A DNA stretch of 15,810 nucleotides from Gammaproteobacteria bacterium. Its GTDB lineage: Bacteria; Pseudomonadota; Gammaproteobacteria; SZUA-140. A model generated the notes under the pieces. It ran no database searches and was not told the origin of the DNA. It saw only the letters and a list, made by a program, of their open reading frames with translations. Positions 1 through 5,318 of the stretch are shown here, in pieces. A program made the position numbers and the translations under genes. Every line of letters starts with the position of its first letter. The stretch's first letter is position 1. Location of the stretch: assembly GCA_003230195.1 (NCBI GenBank), contig QIHH01000107.1:1-15810 (forward strand), written 5' to 3'.

Positions 1-141
1 TTTTAAATCGACACTCAGGAGGCGTAGATATTGCCGTTTCAATCCCGTTCATAAAGTCCGGTCAGTCCAACACATACACTCAGGATTAAAAGAATGGTTT
101 ACACTGTTTCAATCCCGTTCATAAAGTCCGGTCAGTCCAAC
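1..141 (-). CRISPR. CRISPR array, leader-proximal end (partial)
   Basis: Two identical 36-nt repeats lie at 36-71 and 106-141, separated by a 34-nt spacer (72-105). A further 35 nt (1-35) before the first repeat is probably a whole or nearly whole spacer, and the array continues off the left edge. Read on the minus strand the repeat begins GTTGGACTGACC and ends GGGATTGAAAC. The last eight bases, ATTGAAAC, match the 5' tag usual for type III crRNAs. This sets the transcription direction leftward, the same as the cas genes, so the repeat at 106-141 is the first repeat after the leader. The two visible spacers would then be the newest if insertion is leader-proximal. Both contain the word ACACTCAGGA (11-20 and 76-85, plus strand). 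Confidence 0.95.
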
Positions 142-147
142 AGTACC

Positions 148-153
148 ATTATA
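148..153 (-). promoter_or_regulatory. -10 box of the CRISPR array promoter
   Basis: The minus strand reads TATAAT, a perfect sigma-70 -10 hexamer, six bases before the first repeat. A start site seven bases downstream would fall at position 141, the first base of the repeat. The -35 region at 17-bp spacing (about 171-176, TTTCGC) is poor, so the promoter may be weak or depend on an activator. No extended -10 TG is present. Confidence 0.55.
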
Positions 154-294
154 ACCCGTTGTTCTACAAGGCGAAATAAGGCTGTTTTCGGGGCACTCAC
201 ACGCCAACTCACTTCATCGCTCCAAAAATGACCAATACCAGGGTTTTTCCTTTTAAAATCAATCATCTGCGATCGTTACCCCTTATTTTTATCG

Positions 295-307
295 TAACTC
301 ATTGATT
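295..307 (-). promoter_or_regulatory. Candidate IHF binding site in the leader
   Basis: The minus strand reads AATCAATGAGTTA, which fits the IHF consensus WATCAANNNNTTR at every defined position. IHF bends the leader during Cas1-Cas2 integration in type I-E and I-F systems. Here the site lies about 155 bp from the first repeat, much farther than in type I-E, so a direct role in integration is uncertain. It could also arise by chance in AT-rich DNA. Confidence 0.35.
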
Positions 308-470
308 AAATAGATATTTTATCGGTTTAACCCGAATTCGCGAGGCCATCAAAACTGCCCCCCGATACTGCGTGCCCTTGGGTAAGGATAGTTATCATGC
401 CTGTTTCGCACATCACACCATATCTGGCCACCTGCTGGCATGGCAAGAGAGGCGTTGACGCACCTCGATA

Positions 471-743
471 TTACAACAGGTGATAGTCCGGGTCTTCTGT
501 TACCTTGCCGGAACCATCTATTTTTATTGCTGGGTGGTCTTTAGCACACAGCGGGTAATAGCGAATATGGTCTTCATCTGCTTTGACAATACCGGCCAGG
601 GTGCGTTGCAGTTCATCGAGTTCAGCTGAATCCAGGTGGCATTCAAATACGCTGTGTTGAACCCGCTGCCCAACGCCTTCCAGTGCCCTGGCAACGCGAC
701 GCAGGCGTTTGCCATCACAGATGTCAAAACAGATCAGAATCAT
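471..743 (-). CDS. cas2: Cas2 (second copy, Cas2b)
   Basis: A 90-aa Cas2, the small dimeric partner that bridges Cas1 dimers in the spacer integration complex. The N-terminal ferredoxin strand reads ILICFDICD, with the conserved Asp at residue 7. It is followed by the family pattern RLRRVARALEGVG, then VQHSVFEC, and later RYYPLC. Length is normal for Cas2. The start ATG lies 2 nt after the stop of the preceding cas2, so translation is probably coupled. It shares many positions with the upstream copy (DI.D, RRV, VQ.S.FEC, R.YPLC) but differs elsewhere, so the two are old paralogues rather than a fresh duplication. It is the last cas gene before the leader and array. Confidence 0.93.
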   Translation of the reverse strand: MILICFDICDGKRLRRVARALEGVGQRVQHSVFECHLDSAELDELQRTLAGIVKADEDHIRYYPLCAKDHPAIKIDGSGKVTEDPDYHLL

Positions 744-745
744 GC

Positions 746-1024
746 TTATAAGAGGATAAAGGGTGGGTCATTGCTGTGCAGCCCCACGCCTTGCCATTCA
801 ATATCTCTTCGGCACCAGACACATAATGGATACCAGCGCACACTATCAGCTGTTTCAATTTCATCCTGCACTTGTTGCCGTAACAGTACCAGTTGATGGG
901 GCTGTAACCAGCATTCAAAGATGCTGTATTGCACCGCTTCACCATAATTTTTTAGCGTTTGATAAACACGCCGCCGGATCCGGTTATCTGCAATATCGTA
1001 AGCAACCACCCATAATCGGCTCAT
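746..1024 (-). CDS. cas2: Cas2 (first copy, Cas2a)
   Basis: A 92-aa Cas2. The first strand reads LWVVAYDIAD with the conserved Asp at residue 10, then IRRRVYQTLKNYG, VQYSIFECWL, and VRWYPLC near residues 63-68. Its ATG overlaps the TGA of RT-cas1 by 4 nt (ATGA), tying it to the RT-Cas1 adaptation module. Together with the second cas2 it gives this locus two non-identical Cas2 subunits. From memory, the RT-Cas1 module of Vibrio vulnificus also has two different Cas2 proteins, so this arrangement is uncommon but not unique. A heteromeric Cas2 bridge, or one copy adapted to the RT, are inferences. Confidence 0.94.
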   Translation of the reverse strand: MSRLWVVAYDIADNRIRRRVYQTLKNYGEAVQYSIFECWLQPHQLVLLRQQVQDEIETADSVRWYPLCVWCRRDIEWQGVGLHSNDPPFILL

Positions 1025-3177
1025 CGTAACACCATCGGCTGGTACTCGGCTTGATGCCCTCGCACCACACCCGCCAGGTTCTGAATCTGGTGTTCAATAC
1101 AGCGACGGTAGTCCAAACGCAAACCGCTATGGGGGTGTTTGAGCGGGCTGTTAAATTTTGCTTCCAATGCAGTGATAAAAATCGTTCTTGCCCGCGGGCT
1201 TAACCAGCAAGCCTCTCCTGGCGCACGTGGCATCTGAAAATCTTCTGGGCTGAGACGCTGATTAAGTACCAATTTTAATACTACCGTATCAACGATTAGT
1301 GCACGAAACTCTTCCATCAGGTCTGAGGCCAATGCAGGATGACCGGGACGAATCGCATGTAAAAACCCCACATGAGGGTTCATACCGCGTGCGCGTAATA
1401 GTGTCTGCACGTTACTGAACAAGATAGTGTAACCGTAGGAGAGCATCGCATTAACAGGATCCGTAGCGGGCTGTTTTACCCGCCCGGTAAAATTCCATTG
1501 CTCATCTAACAAAGCGGTAATGGCTGAAAAATAAGCGCGGGCAGCAGCTCCTTCATAGCCACGCAGTTGTTCCAGTGTTGCGGCTGACTCAGGGTGAATG
1601 GCATCCATGGCTTGCAGTGCTTTTTGCAGCGCATCACTATCACGGCTGCGCGCCTGGCGCTTCAATAACAGGCGGCTATTATGGAGCTTTCCCTGCACAA
1701 AGCCTGTGGCTATTTTAAGCGCAAAAGCATCATCGTCAGCACGGGTGAACTGGTCACGGTGCATTAACACCGGGTCAGTATCAAAGGCGTCTATCACGCC
1801 GTAATAACGTCCTTTGGCAGATAGCAGATAAATGGGAATACGCTCAGTCAAACAGTAGTGCATTGCCTGGGTCGTGATCTGTGCATTACCAAAAATCATG
1901 ACCTGGTCTACTTTAATGGAGGGAATCGTTTTAATCACCTCATCCCCCCGCTGTACCACCAGGCGTTCAGCAGATTTTGCCAGTTCGTAATCGTGTTCAG
2001 TCAAATAGAGTGTGCGCAGACGTGGGTCATGGCCACTGCTGGTCGTCATTGGTTCTTCTTCATCGTCTACAACAGGTGAAGGGAGATTACTGCTCACTAC
2101 TTCGTTTGATGCGAGTGAAGCATTGTCATTGGAGGGTGAGGGAGTTGATGCAGGTACAAACTGATTACCACTCAGATCTGCCTCGGCAAAAGCAGAGCGC
2201 ATCGTGTCATTGCCTGGATGCCCTTGAAAATAGCGGAGCAGGTCGGGTTCAGTATCAATCTCTTCCTGAGGCGGTGGGTTACTGCTGGGTGGGTGTAAGC
2301 TGCGCACAGGTTTATGCACCACTTTGCTCTTGATTGCCAGTGAGCGCACAAACTGTACCCCCAGAAACCGAAACCCGGTATTAAAATCGACCAACCGTGT
2401 TTTCTCTTCATTTAATGACAAGCGCAGATCATCAAGTATCTTGTTGCTCAATACCAGTGCGGCCTGGGCCTTTTCCTGGTGTTTGCATAACACCAGGAAA
2501 TCATCAGCAAAACGCACCAGCACCATTTCGTTATGCAGAAAGGCTTCATCGAGCTGGTCAAGATAGAGATTCGATAGCAGCGGTGAAATCGGTGAGCCTT
2601 GCGGTACGCCTTTGCTCAGTCGGAAGCGGGTATTGCCCTTGACCACTTCACTTTTTAACCACTGGTGAATCAGTTTAAGAATATCTTTATCAACCAGTAA
2701 ATGGCGCAGCTTTTCCATCAACAAGGTGTGATCAATCTCATCAAAAAATGATTCGATGTCAGCATCCACTACCCACTGATAACCGGCATCACGTAACTGC
2801 TCCACCCGTTGCACTGCCTGCTTCACCGAACGCCCGGCACGGTAAGCAAAACTGCACTCTTCAAATTCAGCTTCAAACAACGGCGTAATGCTCAACGCAA
2901 CGGCAGTTTGCAACAGGCGATCCCGTACCGATGGGATCGATAACGGACGGGTACCGCCGCTATTCTTGGGGATCTCTATTCGCAGCAATGGCAGTGGTTT
3001 GTAAAAACCGTGTCGGACTTCATCTCGCAGCGTTGCAATATTCACTAACAGCTTCTTTTCGAAATCAGGAATGCTGATGCCATCCTGCCCGGCACAGCCA
3101 TGGTTATCTTTGACTTTGGCCCAAGCAGAAAATAGGTTGGGGTCGGAGAGGACGTTATTCAGTGTGGGTTGGTGCAT
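1021..3177 (-). CDS. cas1: Reverse transcriptase-Cas1 fusion (RT-Cas1)
   Basis: A 718-aa fusion expected to capture spacers and, with its RT, to convert RNA into DNA for integration. Residues about 1-280 form a group II intron-like RT: IPKNSGGTRPLSIPSVRDR (69-87), AYRAGRSV (111-118), motif A with Asp140, QGSPISPLLSNLYLDQLDE (193-211), and the catalytic FADD box (223-226; Asp225, Asp226), then FRFLGVQF (269-276). Residues about 285-383 are a linker rich in Pro, Ser, Asn and acids. Residues about 385-718 are Cas1, with probable metal ligands Glu542 (YEGAAAR), His607 (GFLHAIRPG) and Asp619/Glu622 (ASDLMEEFRA). No Cas6 domain is fused; Cas6 is separate in this operon. The ATG follows AGGTGG. It starts about 200 nt after the membrane gene, so it may have its own promoter, and it overlaps cas2 by 4 nt. 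All catalytic motifs look intact. Confidence 0.96.
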   Translation of the reverse strand: MHQPTLNNVLSDPNLFSAWAKVKDNHGCAGQDGISIPDFEKKLLVNIATLRDEVRHGFYKPLPLLRIEIPKNSGGTRPLSIPSVRDRLLQTAVALSITPLFEAEFEECSFAYRAGRSVKQAVQRVEQLRDAGYQWVVDADIESFFDEIDHTLLMEKLRHLLVDKDILKLIHQWLKSEVVKGNTRFRLSKGVPQGSPISPLLSNLYLDQLDEAFLHNEMVLVRFADDFLVLCKHQEKAQAALVLSNKILDDLRLSLNEEKTRLVDFNTGFRFLGVQFVRSLAIKSKVVHKPVRSLHPPSSNPPPQEEIDTEPDLLRYFQGHPGNDTMRSAFAEADLSGNQFVPASTPSPSNDNASLASNEVVSSNLPSPVVDDEEEPMTTSSGHDPRLRTLYLTEHDYELAKSAERLVVQRGDEVIKTIPSIKVDQVMIFGNAQITTQAMHYCLTERIPIYLLSAKGRYYGVIDAFDTDPVLMHRDQFTRADDDAFALKIATGFVQGKLHNSRLLLKRQARSRDSDALQKALQAMDAIHPESAATLEQLRGYEGAAARAYFSAITALLDEQWNFTGRVKQPATDPVNAMLSYGYTILFSNVQTLLRARGMNPHVGFLHAIRPGHPALASDLMEEFRALIVDTVVLKLVLNQRLSPEDFQMPRAPGEACWLSPRARTIFITALEAKFNSPLKHPHSGLRLDYRRCIEHQIQNLAGVVRGHQAEYQPMVLR

Positions 3178-3197
3178 AAAGAAACCACCTATTAATG

Positions 3198-3228
3198 ATT
3201 ATGCAAGCAGCATAGCGAAGAAAACCAA
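3198..3228 (-). promoter_or_regulatory. Possible promoter for the adaptation genes
   Basis: In the roughly 200-nt gap before RT-cas1 the minus strand has CATAAT (3198-3203), five of six matches to the -10 consensus, with TTGGTT (3223-3228) upstream at a long 19-bp spacing. It would give a short leader to the RT-cas1 ATG at 3177. The match is weak and readthrough from the cmr genes is equally possible. Confidence 0.2.
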
Positions 3229-3379
3229 CCCACATTCATACCTCTTACATACTGTTGCTCTTGCTCAATAAGGATCATGATTAAATATCTCGACATCCCC
3301 CGTCACAGGTGGTCGATAGGTTAAGCGTTTGGCTTTGCCGTGTAGAGCGTGGGCATTTTTTACAAACATTACAGATATA

Positions 3380-3814
3380 TCAATTCCTGTTTTCACTATT
3401 AAATTTTTCCATATCAAACTGGTCTAGTTCACTCTGTGTACAGTCGATGGCCAAGGTATCTTCGCCACATGAATCCTGCACTCTTGATAGCTCTTCTCGA
3501 AATGCGCAGGTACTCAAGTAGCCTATCGCAAATCGAAACCTCTTTAGTTCACTTTTCATGGGTAACATTCCAATCAAGCCAAGCACTTCTGAGCGCGTGA
3601 GTTCTCTTCGTCTTAGGGCAAAGGGTATTGCTATAATTTTATTTTCTTTTTTATTACGCAAGCGGATAAATATCTCGTTGTTTAGCCGTTTTTTCTCCCT
3701 CCGAGCAGACCACCCCTGCCACCCAGAAAACATCGCTGCTGCCGCCGCAAATATAGTACTGAGCAGACCCAACCCTATCGAGAGTCTATCTAGTGTTATC
3801 CAATCTATTTCCAT
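3380..3814 (-). CDS. Small single-pass membrane protein in the Cmr operon, candidate type III effector
   Basis: A 144-aa protein that I cannot assign to a named family with certainty. Residues about 11-35 form one hydrophobic helix (Leu/Ile/Ala-rich, including AAAAA), followed by a basic stretch (ARREKKRLNN, 37-46), which predicts a cytoplasmic C-terminal domain of about 100 residues. That domain contains IPFALRRRELTRSEVLGLIGMLPMK (63-87, described in two halves: an Arg-rich turn then a Leu/Gly helix), KRFRFAIGYLST (91-102) and a final acidic segment. The gene sits 38 nt after cmr6 and before RT-cas1, in the same direction. A known analogue of this layout is Csx23, a membrane protein of type III-B loci gated by cyclic tetra-adenylate through a soluble C-terminal domain. 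Homology to it is unproven. Alternatives are an adaptation accessory or an unrelated passenger gene. Confidence 0.8.
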   Translation of the reverse strand: MEIDWITLDRLSIGLGLLSTIFAAAAAMFSGWQGWSARREKKRLNNEIFIRLRNKKENKIIAIPFALRRRELTRSEVLGLIGMLPMKSELKRFRFAIGYLSTCAFREELSRVQDSCGEDTLAIDCTQSELDQFDMEKFNSENRN

Positions 3815-3840
3815 AGCCGTTACCCCATTATCGTGTTATC

Positions 3841-3861
3841 AATTATCAATTATCAATTATC
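3841..3861. repeat. Three tandem copies of a 7-bp unit
   Basis: The unit AATTATC (minus strand GATAATT) occurs three times in a row, followed by degenerate copies (GATAACA, then GATAATG). The array covers the end of cmr6, supplying its last two codons and its TGA, and runs into the gap before the membrane protein gene. Each unit carries stop codons in more than one frame. It may be a slippage product with no function. Confidence 0.85.
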
Positions 3862-4914
3862 AAGCACTGCCGTTAAGGCGTAGCAGTTGTCACCTTTTTT
3901 TTCTACTTGCACGTCTCTTTCTATCCCGTTGCGTTTGAGCTGATTCTTGGTGTCGTTATCCAGGCCATCAATGAACACCTTAAGAGGCCCACTGCGTTGG
4001 CTGCTGCCTCGTGCAGTTTTACCATTACGAAGCGCCGTTAAGATCTTATTGCCAGGACTAAATTTAAGCGTCACCTTGCTCCAAGTCTCTTCGACTGGAT
4101 CGGGGTTAGATCCTTTATTTTGTTTAAAGACTCCGTAACCAGTGGCTGTTTTCGCTCCCGCACCGATATTTTCAAGCGCCGCGACGAGCCAATCATACGC
4201 CTGCTTAACATCTTGTTTGCCCTGTTCATTACGAGTTATCACCATCACTGAAAACTGAAACTGCTGATTTTTATCAACCACAAGAAACGGGATGGGCACG
4301 GGGCTTATCCAGTCGGCGGGTGGCTTTCCATCGGCGTAATATTCGCCATAATGCGGGGTCATGATATCGGCTTTGAGCTGAACCGAGCCGGTAGGAAGCC
4401 CATCAAGAAAAATCACGCTGCCCGTAGCAGGGCTCTCTGTGCTTTTTACATCGCGGCGGGGGCCGAAGATACGTTTTATATCTTCTGGATCTGCGCCTTC
4501 CCACTGACTCGCCCAGTTTCTAACCATGCCTTTTACTGAAGAGCCGGGTAGATAGGGCACGCCTAAGGTGTGGTGCCAGGTGAAACCATTTTCGACCGGG
4601 TGCTGCCGTCCAAGACCGGAAACAAAGTGCCATTGGGTTTTAATTTTTAGAGGTGCGGGGCCGGATTGAGCGCCCACTATATCTGCCTGGCGATCACAGG
4701 CCTCCTCTAATAGGCTGCTTTCACCAATCCGTTTTTTTGTAACGGTGTTGATCCAGTTGAGCTTTGGATTGGTGTTGTTTTGTGCCGCTAGGGTCCAATT
4801 TTCGGTTGTTGTACTGACTGGCCATTGGTCGCAAAATTTGTCATACCATAGCCCTGCATTGCTCTTTTCTGATTTTTTGGGGGAGCTGTTTTTATACAGT
4901 GGAAGCATCATCAT
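3853..4914 (-). CDS. cmr6: Cmr6, RAMP subunit of the Cmr complex
   Basis: A 353-aa RAMP protein of the Cas7 type that caps the Cmr backbone near the crRNA 3' end. Family signs are HFVSGLGRQHPVENGFTWH (residues 96-114), the RAMP motif LPGSSVKGMVRNW (122-134), DIMTPHYGEYY (183-193) and the glycine-rich GAGAKTATGYGVF (251-263). I start at 4914, where ATG overlaps the cmr5 stop as ATGA. Two further in-frame ATGs follow directly (4911, 4908) and one of these could be used. An upstream in-frame ATG at 4959 would run deep into cmr5 and is less likely. After the last RAMP motif there is an extra segment of about 90 residues rich in predicted strands, longer than many Cmr6 proteins. Fits as the last effector-complex gene of the operon. 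Confidence 0.94.
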   Translation of the reverse strand: MMMLPLYKNSSPKKSEKSNAGLWYDKFCDQWPVSTTTENWTLAAQNNTNPKLNWINTVTKKRIGESSLLEEACDRQADIVGAQSGPAPLKIKTQWHFVSGLGRQHPVENGFTWHHTLGVPYLPGSSVKGMVRNWASQWEGADPEDIKRIFGPRRDVKSTESPATGSVIFLDGLPTGSVQLKADIMTPHYGEYYADGKPPADWISPVPIPFLVVDKNQQFQFSVMVITRNEQGKQDVKQAYDWLVAALENIGAGAKTATGYGVFKQNKGSNPDPVEETWSKVTLKFSPGNKILTALRNGKTARGSSQRSGPLKVFIDGLDNDTKNQLKRNGIERDVQVEKKGDNCYALTAVLDN

Positions 4915-5318
4915 ACCCCCTCTTTGCTCAAGTATGCGTTGGCGAATTTTTTTAACCACTGCAGGTAGGCCAGCGCTTCGCCTTGGGCTTTAAGGTAGTC
5001 ACTTTCGGAGCCACTTGTGATGGCTTCCATGAGCGCTTTTTTCTCATTCTTTTTTGTTGGATAAGGTCCAAATTTACTATTGCGACACAGCCATAACTCC
5101 ATCTGGTCGTATAGACGGCGGTGATCGCTGTTGATGGCTTGCTTGCCTTTTGAGGCTGAAAGCAATGTAGCCATCGCTTGGCCTAGGCCATTTTGTAAAA
5201 TAGCAGCGGGCAGTCCTTTAACGTAGCTGACGTAGTTGCCTACGGGTTTGCCTTCAGGCTGTTGCATTGTGGCAATGGTGGCTAAGGCACTTTTAGCTCG
5301 TTCCCGGTCAAGATTCAC
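4911..5318 (-). CDS. cmr5: Cmr5, small subunit of the Cmr complex
   Basis: A 135-aa, mostly helical protein. Cmr5 forms the short inner filament that helps hold crRNA and target RNA along the Cmr4 backbone. Recognisable features are YVSYVKGLPAAILQNGLGQAMA near residues 29-50 and the C-terminal ALAYLQWLKKFANAYL. It starts with GTG, overlapping the stop of the cmr3::cmr4 reading frame by 4 nt (GTGA), with AAGGAG about 9 nt upstream. Its TGA overlaps the cmr6 ATG. Length is normal for the family. Confidence 0.93.
   Translation of the reverse strand: MNLDRERAKSALATIATMQQPEGKPVGNYVSYVKGLPAAILQNGLGQAMATLLSASKGKQAINSDHRRLYDQMELWLCRNSKFGPYPTKKNEKKALMEAITSGSESDYLKAQGEALAYLQWLKKFANAYLSKEGV

Larger units (their letters stand above)
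142..470 (-). other. CRISPR leader between cas2 and the first repeat
   Basis: This 329-bp non-coding stretch lies between the stop codon of the second cas2 and the first repeat, upstream of the array in its transcription direction. I see no convincing gene in it. Its middle (about 240-330) is AT-rich. It holds a TATAAT box beside the repeat (148-153), a full match to the IHF consensus (295-307), and a 7-bp inverted repeat, AATCAAT at 257-263 with ATTGATT at 301-307, whose right arm lies inside the IHF match. Leader function is inferred from position and repeat orientation. Confidence 0.75.

Noticed and set aside
36..141. Strong hairpin in the CRISPR repeat
   Set aside because: Only a short CCGG-centred pairing and a repeated AGTCC word were found; no convincing stem.
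1977..2333. Plus-strand open frame of 118 codons opposite RT-cas1
   Set aside because: It is antisense to a conserved gene, has no family features and no context, and follows from the codon bias of the real gene. The same holds for other antisense frames in 471-11347.
275..3826. Shared word GGGGTAACG in the leader and upstream of the membrane protein gene
   Set aside because: A 9-base match between two sites in 15.8 kb is expected by chance, and flanks and spacing differ.
4915..4959. An upstream ATG for Cmr6 at 4959
   Set aside because: It lies well inside cmr5; the ATGA overlap at 4914 matches the style of the other junctions in this operon.
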